64,000 bases of DNA, taken from Ciceribacter lividus (GTDB lineage: Bacteria > Pseudomonadota > Alphaproteobacteria > Rhizobiales > Rhizobiaceae). Each line of letters begins with the position of its first letter. Positions within the stretch are counted from its first letter, which is position 1. The position numbers and the translations under genes were made by a program. A model generated the notes under the pieces. The model did not search any database. It was not told the origin of the DNA and saw only the letters and a list, made by a program, of their open reading frames with translations. Positions 44,904 to 53,614 of the stretch are shown here, piece after piece. The stretch covers positions 124,001 through 188,000 of the forward strand of contig NZ_QPIX01000009.1 of assembly GCF_003337715.1 (NCBI RefSeq), written 5' to 3'.

Positions 44904-46076
44904 TCACACCTTCACCCAGGCCCCGTTTTGCTTCGACGAGGCGATGCAGGCCTCGACGAAGGCAACGCCCTTCACCCCGTCGTCGATGGTCGGATAGACA
45001 ACGGCGGGATCGACGGCCGTACCGGAGCGGGCAGCAGTGATGGCGGCAGCCGCTTCCGAATAGATCGTGGCGAAGGCTTCGAGATAGCCCTCCGGGTGGC
45101 CGCTCGGAATGCGGGTGACACGCGCGGCGGATGCACCGGCGCCGGCGCCCGCACGGGTGATGAGCTGCTTCGGCTCGCCGAGCCGTGTGAACCAGAGATA
45201 GTTCGGATCGGCCTGCGTCCACTCGATGCCGCCCCGGCTGCCGTAGACGCGCAGTTTCAGCCCGTTCTCGTGGCCGGTCGCCACCTGGCTGCACCAGAGC
45301 ATGCCCTTGGCGCCACCCTTGAAACGCAGCATGACATGGGCGTTGTCGTCAAGCTTGCGCCCGGCGACGAAGGTGTGGACGTCGGCCGCCAGTTCATCGA
45401 GCTCAAGGCCGGAAACGAAGCAGCCGAGATTATAAGCGTGCGTGCCGATGTCGCCGGTGGAGCCGCCCGCTCCCGACTGCTTCGGGTCGGTGCGCCAGGC
45501 GGCCTGCTTCTGGCCGGTCTGCTCGATCGGTTCGGCGAGCCAATCCTGCGGATACTCCATCTGCACGATGCGGATTTCGCCGAGTTCGCCGTTGAGCGCG
45601 AGTTCCCGCGCGTGGCGAACCATCGGATAGCCGGTGTAGTTGTGCGTGAGGATGAAGAGCGCCCTGCTCTTGTCCGCCACCGCCTTCAGCTTCCTGGCGT
45701 CCTCCAGATTGGAGGTGAGCGGCTTGTCGCAGATGACATGGATGCCCCGCTCGAGGAAAGCCTTGGCGGCCGGATAGTGCACATGGTTCGGCGTGACGAT
45801 CGACACCGCCTCGATGCCGTCCGGCCTTGCCGCCTCCTTCTCCGCCATCTCTTCGAAGGAACCGTAGCAGCGCGCCGGGTCGAGGCCGAGTTCGCGGCCC
45901 GATGCCAGCGACTTCTCCGGCGTCGAGGAGAGCGCGCCTGCCACGAGATCGAAATGATCGTCGATGCGCGCGGCCATCCGGTGCACGCCGCCGATGAAGG
46001 CGCCCTGCCCGCCGCCGACCATGCCGAGCCTGATCTTCGCCGTCCGCTCGCCCGTCTTACCCGCTTCGATCGCCAT
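44904..46076 (-). CDS. Gfo/Idh/MocA-family sugar oxidoreductase
   Basis: A 390-residue NAD(P)-dependent oxidoreductase. RLGMVGGGQGAFIG (near residue 15) is the dinucleotide loop, VICDKPLTSNLEDA near 118 contains the family Lys (usually EKP), and GDIGTHAYNLGCF near 206 carries the catalytic Asp and His. It oxidises a sugar or polyol, likely paired with the sugar isomerase at 46.9 kb. A perfect 20-base palindrome lies upstream of its start, so it is probably under a dedicated regulator that is not in this window. Confidence 0.92.
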   Translation of the reverse strand: MAIEAGKTGERTAKIRLGMVGGGQGAFIGGVHRMAARIDDHFDLVAGALSSTPEKSLASGRELGLDPARCYGSFEEMAEKEAARPDGIEAVSIVTPNHVHYPAAKAFLERGIHVICDKPLTSNLEDARKLKAVADKSRALFILTHNYTGYPMVRHARELALNGELGEIRIVQMEYPQDWLAEPIEQTGQKQAAWRTDPKQSGAGGSTGDIGTHAYNLGCFVSGLELDELAADVHTFVAGRKLDDNAHVMLRFKGGAKGMLWCSQVATGHENGLKLRVYGSRGGIEWTQADPNYLWFTRLGEPKQLITRAGAGAGASAARVTRIPSGHPEGYLEAFATIYSEAAAAITAARSGTAVDPAVVYPTIDDGVKGVAFVEACIASSKQNGAWVKV

Positions 46077-46101
46077 CGTATTAGCTCCTTCTGGAAGTTG
46101 G

Positions 46102-46121
46102 TCTGGAATCCGGATTCCAGA
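46102..46121 (-). promoter_or_regulatory. Perfect 20-base palindrome upstream of the Gfo/Idh gene
   Basis: TCTGGAATCCGGATTCCAGA is fully self-complementary and lies 26-45 bases before the ATG at 46076. TGGAAT-N4-ATTCCA-like sites are typical of FCD-type GntR regulators in alphaproteobacteria. Confidence 0.6.
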
Positions 46122-46258
46122 TTGGTTAGAATGGCATCCTGAAGAGAAGGATGCCCTGACAGTGAACAACTGAGATCCGCCTCCCGCGAGGCGAAGCACC
46201 AGAGCCGATGCCGACACTCGACGTGCATCGAAGCCCCGCTTTATCAAGGATCTTGGTC

Positions 46259-46894
46259 ATGCCTTTTCTCGACAGCCAACTGGCTCATCCCATCACGCTC
46301 GCCGACGGCTCCCCCTACGAGGAAACCGTCTACCTCAACGTCGTCATCGACCATCCCCGTATGGAGATCGGCGACTTCAGTTACTTCACCCATTCAGGCC
46401 CCGTCACCGAAACAGCCACGATTCTGGCACCCTATCTCTATCCTTTCAGCCGGGAGAAACTGACAATCGGCAAGTTCGTGCAAATCGCACGTGGCAGCCG
46501 CTTCATCACCAGTTCCGCCAACCACCCAATGACGGGCATCAGCACCTATCCGTTCCGGGTCTTCGATCCGCAGACAATCGGCGGCTATCAGGAGCTTCCC
46601 TTCAAGAACACTGCCGTCGGCAACGACGTCTGGATCGGCGACAGCGCAACCATCATGCCGGGCGTCACCATCGGGTCCGGCGCCATCATCGCGGCGTCTT
46701 CCGTGGTGACACGCGACGTACCCCCCTACACGATCGTCGGCGGGAACCCGGCCAAAACGATCCGCCAGCGATTCCCGCCCGAGGATGTCGCCAACCTCCT
46801 CGCCCTTGCCTGGTGGGATTGGCCGCTGGACCGGATCGAGGCCGCCTTGCCTGCGCTCGAAAAGGGTGACATTCCAGCCCTCCTGCTGGCTTGA
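46259..46894 (+). CDS. CatB-like O-acetyltransferase (hexapeptide repeat)
   Basis: A 211-residue trimeric left-handed beta-helix acyltransferase of the xenobiotic (CatB/VatD) class. IGKFVQIARGSRFITSSANHPMTGIST contains the catalytic His (core GSRFITSSANHPM near residue 84), and hexapeptide repeats follow in VGNDVWIGDSATIMPGVTIGSGAIIAASSVV (core NDVWIGDSATIMPGV) near 125. It moves acetyl from acetyl-CoA to a hydroxyl, as in chloramphenicol or streptogramin inactivation or in polysaccharide decoration. An ATG 51 bases upstream is an alternative start. Confidence 0.88.
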   Translation: MPFLDSQLAHPITLADGSPYEETVYLNVVIDHPRMEIGDFSYFTHSGPVTETATILAPYLYPFSREKLTIGKFVQIARGSRFITSSANHPMTGISTYPFRVFDPQTIGGYQELPFKNTAVGNDVWIGDSATIMPGVTIGSGAIIAASSVVTRDVPPYTIVGGNPAKTIRQRFPPEDVANLLALAWWDWPLDRIEAALPALEKGDIPALLLA

Positions 46895-46898
46895 CGAC

Positions 46899-47951
46899 TC
46901 ATAACCCCAGCATCCGGCGGTTGGCCGCCTCGTCGGTGCCGCCGGAAGCGAAGTCGTCGAAGGCCTTTTCCGTCACGCGGATGACATGATGCTTGACGAA
47001 CTCGGCGCCTTCACGCGCGCCGTCCTCCGGGTGCTTCAGCGCGCACTCCCATTCGACGACGGCCCAGCCGTCGAAATCGTTGGCCGCCATCTTCGAGAAG
47101 ATCGCACCGAAATCGACCTGGCCGTCGCCGAGCGAGCGGAAGCGTCCGGCGCGCTCGACCCAGCCCTGGTATCCGCCATAGACGCCCTGCCGGCCGGTCG
47201 GATTGAACTCCGCATCCTTGACGTGGAACATCTTGATCCGGTCCTTGTAGATGTCGATGTTGTCCAGATAATCGAGGCATTGCAGCACGTAGTGCGACGG
47301 GTCGTAGAGCATGTTGGCGCGCTTGTGGTTCTTCACCCGCTCGAGGAACATCTCGAAGGTGACGCCGTCATGCAAGTCCTCGCCGGGATGGATCTCGTAG
47401 CAGACATCAACGCCCTGTTCCTCGGCATAGTCGAGGATCGGCAGCCAGCGTTTCGCCAGCTCGTCGAAGGCGGTTTCGACGAGGCCTGCCGGACGCTGCG
47501 GCCAGGGATAGAAGAAGGGCCAGGCGAGCGCGCCGGAAAAGGTCGCGTGGGCCTTGATGCCGAGATTGCGGGACGCCTTCAGCGCGTATTTGACCTGCTG
47601 CACGGCCCATTCCTGGCGGGCCTTCGGATTGCCACGCACCTCCGGCGCCGCAAAGCCGTCGAAGGCCTCGTCATAGGCCGGATGGACGGCGACCAGCTGG
47701 CCCTGCAGATGGGTGGAAAGCTCGGTCACCTCGACACCGTTCTGCCGCGCGACACCGGCAAACTCGTCGCAATAGTCCTTCGATTCGGCAGCCTTTTTCA
47801 GATCGATCAACTGCCCGGCCCAGGTCGGAACCTGCACGCCGACATAGCCCTTCTCGGCGGCCCATTTGGTGATTCCGTCCCAGGAATTGAAAGGCGCCGC
47901 ATCGCCGGCGAACTGCCCGAGAAAGATGCCGGGCCCCTTGATCGTCTTCAT
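46899..47951 (-). CDS. Sugar phosphate isomerase/epimerase family TIM-barrel protein
   Basis: A 350-residue xylose-isomerase-like TIM barrel. GYVGVQVPTW near residue 35, CYEIHPGEDLHDG near 192 (metal Glu and His), NMLYDPSHYVLQ near 220 and FHVKDAEF near 250 (His and Asp) are the metal-binding blocks. It probably isomerises a keto sugar in the same pathway as the Gfo/Idh oxidoreductase 0.8 kb away; such pairs are common in inositol and rare-sugar breakdown. The convergent acyltransferase separates them. Confidence 0.88.
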   Translation of the reverse strand: MKTIKGPGIFLGQFAGDAAPFNSWDGITKWAAEKGYVGVQVPTWAGQLIDLKKAAESKDYCDEFAGVARQNGVEVTELSTHLQGQLVAVHPAYDEAFDGFAAPEVRGNPKARQEWAVQQVKYALKASRNLGIKAHATFSGALAWPFFYPWPQRPAGLVETAFDELAKRWLPILDYAEEQGVDVCYEIHPGEDLHDGVTFEMFLERVKNHKRANMLYDPSHYVLQCLDYLDNIDIYKDRIKMFHVKDAEFNPTGRQGVYGGYQGWVERAGRFRSLGDGQVDFGAIFSKMAANDFDGWAVVEWECALKHPEDGAREGAEFVKHHVIRVTEKAFDDFASGGTDEAANRRMLGL

Positions 47952-48262
47952 GAATGCTCCTCCACATCTGCAACGTTGCCGTTAACAATTACAGCATTAT
48001 ACACCGGAGACAACCGGCTAGATTTCATGACCGGGTAGAGGCTTGCAAGCACGGGTCCGACCGTGAACTGCGCCATCGACGCGACGTCGAGCTCAGTGAT
48101 CAACGTGGTGAACGGGCCTGCGAGAAGGTGACGGGGGCAGGCGGGCGTGGGAGATAGCGGTCGCTCAACGCAGCCGGTGATTTGATGCAGGTCATTCCAG
48201 GCTGGCGCAGATAGGCTAGTGAAAATAAAGACCAAGCCTATTGTCGGAGAGACCAAGCGGGA
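47952..48262. other. Intergenic region between sugar isomerase and Crp/Fnr genes
   Basis: A 311-base divergent promoter region without a supported gene. It contains an imperfect FNR-like box at 48182-48195. Confidence 0.5.
48182..48195 (+). promoter_or_regulatory. Imperfect FNR/FixK-like box before the Crp/Fnr gene
   Basis: TTGATGCAGGTCAT has a perfect TTGAT left half and three of five matches in the right half. It lies 68-81 bases before the ATG at 48263 and could give autoregulation. Confidence 0.3.
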
Positions 48263-49015
48263 ATGCCGTGTCCAGTTGAAGCGCTGGATGATTTCGCCTT
48301 CATTCGCGAAATGCGTCCGGAGACGCGCAAGCGTCTCAGTTCCAAGGTTACGCTGACGGCCTTGCCACCGGCGGCCAGCGTTCTGCGACTTGGCGACGTC
48401 GTGGACGGGGTTTATCTCATCCGCTCCGGCGGTATTCGTGTTTACTATCTCGACGCCGATGGTCGCGAAGGAACGCTCTATTGGATCGAAGCCGGACAGA
48501 GCTGCATTTTGGCTTTGAACAGCCTGTTCACGGAGATCCCCTACCCGGCGTGGGCAGAGGCCGAGGCAGACGGCGTCGAGATCCTTACGGTTCCGGGGCC
48601 ACTCTTTCGTGAACTGTTCGCCGGCGAGCCGGCCGCACAGCGTTTCCTGTTCGAGCAGCTGTCGGAACGGGTCTTCGAGCTGCAAAAACTGTTGGAGCGG
48701 ACCATGCGCCTGCCGCAGGAACAGAGGCTCATCCTTCTGCTTCTGGCGCACGCCGATGCGGATGGAACAGTCCGTCTCTCTCAGGAGAAGCTGGCACGGC
48801 ATCTGGGAACTATACGTGAAGTGGTGGCCCGCCTTCTGCGCCATCTCGCAAGTCAGGGGCTCGTCGCAACCGCGCCGCGCCGGATACTTCTGCTGGACAG
48901 GCGGAGGCTCATGAAAATCGCTGCGGCCGAAGACGAGACTGCCTTTCCTCTGTGGCCCGCGGGACCTCGATGCAGTACGGCGCCCGGACAGGTCCGAGCG
49001 CCGCTGAACGACTGA
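48263..49015 (+). CDS. Crp/Fnr-family transcriptional regulator
   Basis: A 250-residue regulator with an N-terminal cNMP-binding-like domain (about 20-130, VYLIRSGGIRVYYLDADGREG core VYLIRSGGIRVYY) and a C-terminal winged helix whose recognition helix is GTIREVVARLLRHL near residue 182. It lacks the N-terminal Cys cluster of oxygen-sensing FNR, so the signal is different (perhaps haem or a small ligand). LYWIEAGQSCILALNSLF near 75 is similar to Crp/Fnr proteins of unknown input. Targets are not identifiable. Confidence 0.9.
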   Translation: MPCPVEALDDFAFIREMRPETRKRLSSKVTLTALPPAASVLRLGDVVDGVYLIRSGGIRVYYLDADGREGTLYWIEAGQSCILALNSLFTEIPYPAWAEAEADGVEILTVPGPLFRELFAGEPAAQRFLFEQLSERVFELQKLLERTMRLPQEQRLILLLLAHADADGTVRLSQEKLARHLGTIREVVARLLRHLASQGLVATAPRRILLLDRRRLMKIAAAEDETAFPLWPAGPRCSTAPGQVRAPLND

Positions 49016-49022
49016 TCCCGAA

Positions 49023-49745
49023 TTATCTGCGCAGCGCGTCCACCGCGTCCTTGGTGGTAAGGACGCCGTTGGCGATCATGCCGTAGTTGACGAGCGCGGC
49101 GTTGTAGGCATCGGCGCCGGGAGCCGCGACGGCATCCTTGACGACATAGACCTTGAAGCCGTTCTCCATCAGCGCGCGCATGTGGGAGTCCACGCAAAGG
49201 TTGGCGACCATGCCGCCGAGGATGACGGTGTCGATGTCGCGGGCACGAAGCTGGTAGATCAGGTCATTGCTTTCCGGCCCGTACATCTTGTGCGGAGCAA
49301 CCACGATGGTCTTGCCGTCGTAGATATAGGTCTTGTACGGCTCGTAGAAGTCAGCGCCGGATCCTTCGAAGCCCTCCGGATCGTTGAGCGACACGCGCTG
49401 CAACGCCTTCATGTCGAGAAGCTGGCGCTGCAAGGCCCCCGCCCGCGACCAGTCCACGTCGAGCGCGTTGTAGACCAGCGGATCGACGGCGAGCGCAACG
49501 CCGCTCGACTTGGCCGTCGCCATCAGCGTCTCGATGTTCTTGATCGTGCCGAGTTCCTTGAGATTATCGGCGAGAAGGCCGTAGAGCTTTCCGTTTTCGG
49601 CCAGGAAGTCGTTCTGGGGATCGGTGATGACGATGGCGGTGTGCGCCTTGTCGAAATGCGGGAGAGCCGGCTCGGCGGCCGAAGCAACAGCCGCCGAAAA
49701 TGCGAGCGGAAGCCCGACTGCGAGCGAGAGGAGAAGATTTTTCAT
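49023..49745 (-). CDS. Exported isochorismatase-like cysteine hydrolase
   Basis: A 240-residue cysteine hydrolase with a Sec signal (LLLSLAVGLPLAFSAAVASAA). The catalytic Asp is in VITDPQNDFL near residue 42, Lys in VVAPHKMYGP near 150, and the nucleophile Cys in GGMVANLCVDSHMRAL near 178. Family members hydrolyse amides or the isochorismate ether; an exported form is unusual and the substrate is unknown. It is convergent with the Crp/Fnr gene, 7 bases away. Confidence 0.87.
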   Translation of the reverse strand: MKNLLLSLAVGLPLAFSAAVASAAEPALPHFDKAHTAIVITDPQNDFLAENGKLYGLLADNLKELGTIKNIETLMATAKSSGVALAVDPLVYNALDVDWSRAGALQRQLLDMKALQRVSLNDPEGFEGSGADFYEPYKTYIYDGKTIVVAPHKMYGPESNDLIYQLRARDIDTVILGGMVANLCVDSHMRALMENGFKVYVVKDAVAAPGADAYNAALVNYGMIANGVLTTKDAVDALRR

Positions 49746-49991
49746 TGTCCTTGTCCTTGATAAGCGGATGATATCGGTCATCGTTCGTCCGCGGACGCTG
49801 CCGATGACGCCGAACGGTTACGCCTCTCGCCAAATCGCCGATGTAACAATTGTTGCGTCCCGAAAGCCGGTCGCTTATCCCGCGATTTGCCCGCGCAGGC
49901 CCGCCTGTCGTATAGAGGGTCTTCAGCCACGCTGGGCGCATCCGCCTCGGGCGCGGCGTTGTCCCCGCGAAAAACGGAACGGAGATCGAGT

Positions 49992-50474
49992 TTGAGTGTC
50001 GCTTTCGTCAAGGAAGAGAGTGCCGAGGCGGCCTCCGAAACCCTTTTGCCCGACCGGCCGATATCGCCGCATCCGAACCTCGTGACGGAGGCGGGCCTGA
50101 AGGCTCTGGAGGAGCAGTTGCGGCAGGCCCGCGAAGCCTATGAGACGGCAAACATAATCGAAGACGTGAACGAGCGGCGCCGGCAGTCGGCGAGCCCCTT
50201 GCGGGACCTTCGCTATTTTTCCGAGCGGGTGCGCACCGCCCAGCTCGTCCCGCCCCCGGCCTCGACGGAGACGGTCGCCTTCGGAAGCCTAGTCACCTTC
50301 GAGCGCGACGACGGGCGCGTCCAGACCTACCGGATCGTCGGCGAGGATGAGGCCGACCCGAAGGCCGGATCGATTTCCTATGTCTCTCCGGTGGCGGCGC
50401 TGCTTCTCGGCAAGGCGGTCGGCGACGTCGTCAGCGTCAACGGCCAGGAGCTGGAGATCACGGCGATCTCCTAA
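49992..50474 (+). CDS. GreA/GreB-family elongation factor-like protein
   Basis: A 160-residue protein with a short N-terminal coiled coil (about 40-80, LVTEAGLKALEEQLRQ) and a C-terminal GreA/GreB FKBP-like domain (FGSLVTFERDDGRVQTYRIVG core at about residue 98; SPVAALLLGKAVGDVV near 134). Gre proteins rescue backtracked RNA polymerase. The TTG at 49992 is chosen as start because GGAG lies 7 bases upstream; the coiled coil with tip acidic residues is shorter than in GreA, so it may act on another site of polymerase. Confidence 0.85.
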   Translation: MSVAFVKEESAEAASETLLPDRPISPHPNLVTEAGLKALEEQLRQAREAYETANIIEDVNERRRQSASPLRDLRYFSERVRTAQLVPPPASTETVAFGSLVTFERDDGRVQTYRIVGEDEADPKAGSISYVSPVAALLLGKAVGDVVSVNGQELEITAIS

Positions 50475-50480
50475 AGATTG

Positions 50481-50597
50481 CCGTCATGCCGGCCCGCGAG
50501 CCGGCATCCAGCGCGATCAAGTCCTTGATCGCCGAAAGACTCTTTCACGGCGCAGACGCGCCGTGGCTGGATGCCGGATCACGTCCGGCATGACGGA
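50481..50597. repeat. Intergenic palindromic repeat with CATGCCGG ends
   Basis: CCGTCATGCCGG at the left and CCGGCATGACGG at the right form long complementary arms, with GCCGGCATCCAG and CTGGATGCCGG as inner arms. This is a widespread alphaproteobacterial repeat type that differs from the RIME-like elements in this window. Confidence 0.8.
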
Positions 50598-50692
50598 GGA
50601 GTGGAGCCGCACCGGCGGCAGCAATCTCTGTCAGATGTTCGGGGCCGGAGCGCATACACGCCCCGGCCCTTCGTTCGCTCTGGCCTTCCACA

Positions 50693-52003
50693 TCAGACGT
50701 AGCGGTTGACCACGTTTTCCAGATATTCCTGACGGCCGGACTTCGGCTCGGGATTGGTGTTTTCCCGCTCCACCATGCCGGCGATCTCGTCGAGGGAATA
50801 TTCGCCGCGCAGCATCTTCTGCGCTTCCGGGCTTTCCCACTTGGCGTAGCGCTCCTCGAGCGGCTTCGACAGCGCCCGGTCCTCGATCATCTTCGCCGCC
50901 GCCTTGACACCGCGGGCGCAGCAATCCATGCCGCCGATATGGCCGATCAGCAGGTCCTGCGGATCGAGCGACTGGCGCCGCAGCTTGGCATCGAAGTTCG
51001 TGCCGCCGGTCTTGAAACCGCCACCCGCAAGGATGTGGTAGTAGGCGAGCGCCATTTCCGGCACGTTGTTCGGGAACTGGTCGGTATCCCAGCCGGACTG
51101 GTAGTCGTTGCGGTTCATGTCGATCGAACCGAAGATGCCGAAGGCGTTTGCCATGGCGATTTCATGCTCGAAGGAATGGCCGGCGAGGATCGCGTGGCCC
51201 TGCTCGATATTGACCTTGACCTCGTTTTCCAGCCCGTTCTTCTGCAGGAAGGCGTAAACGGTGGCGACGTCGTAGTCGTACTGGTGCTTGGTCGGCTCCT
51301 GCGGCTTCGGCTCGATCAGGATCGTGCCCTTGAAGCCGATCTTGTACTTGTACTCGACGACGAGGTTGAGGAAGCGGCCGAGCTGGTGCAGCTCGCGCTT
51401 CAGGTCGGTGTTGAGCAGCGTCTCGTAGCCTTCGCGGCCGCCCCAGAGCACGTAGTTCTCGCCGCCGAGCCGCTGGGTCGCATCCATGCAGGTCTTCACG
51501 GTCGCTGCGGAGAAGGCGAAGACGTCCGGGTCGGGATTGGTGGCAGCACCCGACATGAAGCGGCGGTTGGAGAAGAGGTTCGCCGTGCCCCAGAGCAGCT
51601 TGACGCCGGTTTCGGCCTGCTTCTTCTCGAAATAGTCGACGATCTCGCCGAGGTTGCGGGTGTTCTCCGCAAAGTTCGTACCTTCCGGCCGGACGTCCGC
51701 GTCATGGAAGCAATAGTAAGGCACGCCGAGAAGCTGGAAGAACTCGAAGGCGACGTCCGCCTTGAGCTTTGCGGCCTCCATGGTGTCGGAGAACCACGGG
51801 CGCTGGAAGGTCTGGCCGCCGAAGGGATCGCCGCCCGGCCAGGTGAAGGTGTGCCAGTAGGCGATCGCAAAGCGCAGATGGTCTTCCATCCGCTTGCCGG
51901 CGACGATCTCGTCGGGATTGTAGTGGCGGAAGGCAAGCGGATTGATGCTCTCCGAACCTTCGTATTTCACTTTGGCGATATCGCCGAAAAAGCCTGTGCT
52001 CAT
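50693..52003 (-). CDS. xylA: Xylose isomerase
   Basis: A 436-residue class II xylose isomerase converting xylose to xylulose. [17 protein letters not shown] near residue 230 carries the metal Glu and His, [18 protein letters not shown] near 260 another metal block, and FDAKLRRQS near 335 the third. The start [12 protein letters not shown] is typical. It follows xylB across a RIME-like repeat (about 140 bases), and it is the terminal gene of the xyl operon under the LacI repressor. Confidence 0.95.
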   Translation of the reverse strand: MSTGFFGDIAKVKYEGSESINPLAFRHYNPDEIVAGKRMEDHLRFAIAYWHTFTWPGGDPFGGQTFQRPWFSDTMEAAKLKADVAFEFFQLLGVPYYCFHDADVRPEGTNFAENTRNLGEIVDYFEKKQAETGVKLLWGTANLFSNRRFMSGAATNPDPDVFAFSAATVKTCMDATQRLGGENYVLWGGREGYETLLNTDLKRELHQLGRFLNLVVEYKYKIGFKGTILIEPKPQEPTKHQYDYDVATVYAFLQKNGLENEVKVNIEQGHAILAGHSFEHEIAMANAFGIFGSIDMNRNDYQSGWDTDQFPNNVPEMALAYYHILAGGGFKTGGTNFDAKLRRQSLDPQDLLIGHIGGMDCCARGVKAAAKMIEDRALSKPLEERYAKWESPEAQKMLRGEYSLDEIAGMVERENTNPEPKSGRQEYLENVVNRYV

Positions 52004-52027
52004 GGGTAGTCCTCCTTTGGAAATGTT

Positions 52028-52138
52028 CACCCTCCCCTCGAGGGGGAGGGTCGGACCGCAGGTCCGGGGTGGGGTGACCGCGGTTTTTCACCCCCACCCG
52101 CCGCTTCGCGGCGACCTCCCCCCTCAAGGGGGAGGTGG
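52028..52138. repeat. Palindromic intergenic repeat, copy 2 (RIME-like)
   Basis: Nearly the same elements as at 44780-44894 (CACCCTCCCCTCGAGGGGGA left, ACCTCCCCCCTCAAGGGGG right) lie between xylB and xylA. In an operon, the hairpins could affect mRNA processing or differential xylA/xylB expression. Confidence 0.85.
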
Positions 52139-52143
52139 AAAGA

Positions 52144-53592
52144 TCAGATCGCCCGGATCGCCGGATAGAGCGCCCGGTAGCGCCCGTAGGCCTCCTCATA
52201 GGCACCGCGCAGCGCCGTGACCGGCTCGATCGTTTCTGCCGTCTTCGGCGCCGTGCAGACGGAAAGCGAAGCTGCCCCCGTCGCCGCGATCAGGCCGAGG
52301 CGGGCGGCGCCGAAGGCCGCGCCGAAATCTCCGTCGGCAGGAACGTCGACCGGAATCCCGAGCGCCGTCGCAATCGAGGCCAGCCAGTAGCGCGAGCGCG
52401 AGCCGCCGCCGATCGCCGTCACCCGTGCGATCGTAGTACCGGCCGATTTCAGCGCCTCGAGATTGTCGCGGATGGCAAAAGTAACGCCTTCGAGCACCGC
52501 CTGGGTCAGCACCGCACGCGCGCTCTCGTGGCCGAGGCCGATGAAGGCGCCGCGGATCTTCGCATCGTTGTGCGGTGTGCGCTCGCCGGAAAGGTAAGGC
52601 AGGAAAGTGACGCTGCCCGGCGCTTTCAGCGTGTCGCCGAGTTCGGCCGTCAGCTCGCCCGCCGACTTGCCGGTGACGCCCGAGTGCCAGTTCAGCGCAT
52701 CGGTTGCGGAAAGAATGACACCCATCTGGTGCCAGGTTGCAGGCAGCGCGTGGCAGAAGGCGTGCACGGCGCTCTCGGGTTTCGGCAGGTAGCTGCCGTT
52801 GGCCGCAAAGAGCACGCCGGACGTGCCGAGCGAGACGAAAGCCTGGCCTTCCGCGACCGTACCCATGCCGCAGGCAGACGCCGCATTGTCGCCGGCCCCG
52901 CCGGCAACGACGACGCCCGCCGCCATGCCCCATTCGCCGGCAAGCTCGGCGCGCAGCCGCCCCGCCTCCTCGATTCCTTCGACCAGTCCCGGCATCTGGC
53001 TTTCCGAGAGGCCGGTAGCCGAGAGCAGCTCCGTCGACCACCGGCGCGCGCCGGTGTCGAGCCAGGACGTGCCGGCGGAGTCCGACATGTCGGAGAGGTA
53101 TTCGCCGGTGAGCCAGAGCCGCAGATAATCCTTCGGCAGCAGCACCTTCGCCACCTTGGCGAAGACCTCCGGTTCGTTCTTCGCGACCCAGGCGAGCTTC
53201 GGCGCGGTGAAGCCGGGGAAGACAATGTTGCCGGTGATCGCGCGGAAGCGTGGATCGGCGTCGAGCGCCGCGGCCTCGGCATGGCTACGGGTATCGTTCC
53301 ACAGGATGCACGGCCGCAGCACGCGGTCCGCGGCATCGATCAGCGTCGCTCCGTGCATGTGGCCGGAAAGCCCGATGCCCTTCACGGCCGAAAGTTCGTT
53401 CGGATGCTTCGCCTTGAGGCCGGCAACCGCTTCCCTGGTCGCCCGGATCCAATCGGCCGGATCCTGTTCCGACCAGCCGGGATGCGGCCGCGACACGTCG
53501 AGCGCGCCGTTCGCCGAGCCGATGACGCGCTGCTCGCCGTCGATCAGCATCGCCTTGACGCCCGAGGTTCCCAAATCCAGGCCGAGATACAT
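52144..53592 (-). CDS. xylB: Xylulokinase
   Basis: A 482-residue FGGY kinase that phosphorylates xylulose for the pentose phosphate pathway. YLGLDLGTSGVKAMLID opens the first ATPase motif (core GLDLGTSGVKAM), GHMHGATLID near 78 contains the substrate loop, and GGAGDNAASACGMG (near 228) and TAIGGGSRSRYWLAS near 388 belong to the second domain. It starts 22 bases after the LacI gene stop. Confidence 0.95.
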   Translation of the reverse strand: MYLGLDLGTSGVKAMLIDGEQRVIGSANGALDVSRPHPGWSEQDPADWIRATREAVAGLKAKHPNELSAVKGIGLSGHMHGATLIDAADRVLRPCILWNDTRSHAEAAALDADPRFRAITGNIVFPGFTAPKLAWVAKNEPEVFAKVAKVLLPKDYLRLWLTGEYLSDMSDSAGTSWLDTGARRWSTELLSATGLSESQMPGLVEGIEEAGRLRAELAGEWGMAAGVVVAGGAGDNAASACGMGTVAEGQAFVSLGTSGVLFAANGSYLPKPESAVHAFCHALPATWHQMGVILSATDALNWHSGVTGKSAGELTAELGDTLKAPGSVTFLPYLSGERTPHNDAKIRGAFIGLGHESARAVLTQAVLEGVTFAIRDNLEALKSAGTTIARVTAIGGGSRSRYWLASIATALGIPVDVPADGDFGAAFGAARLGLIAATGAASLSVCTAPKTAETIEPVTALRGAYEEAYGRYRALYPAIRAI

Positions 53593-53614
53593 GTGTCACT
53601 CCATTCTTTGGCCG

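Noticed and set aside
44780..52138. CRISPR-like repeats
   Set aside because: Only two distant copies of a palindromic intergenic element, without regular spacers or cas genes.
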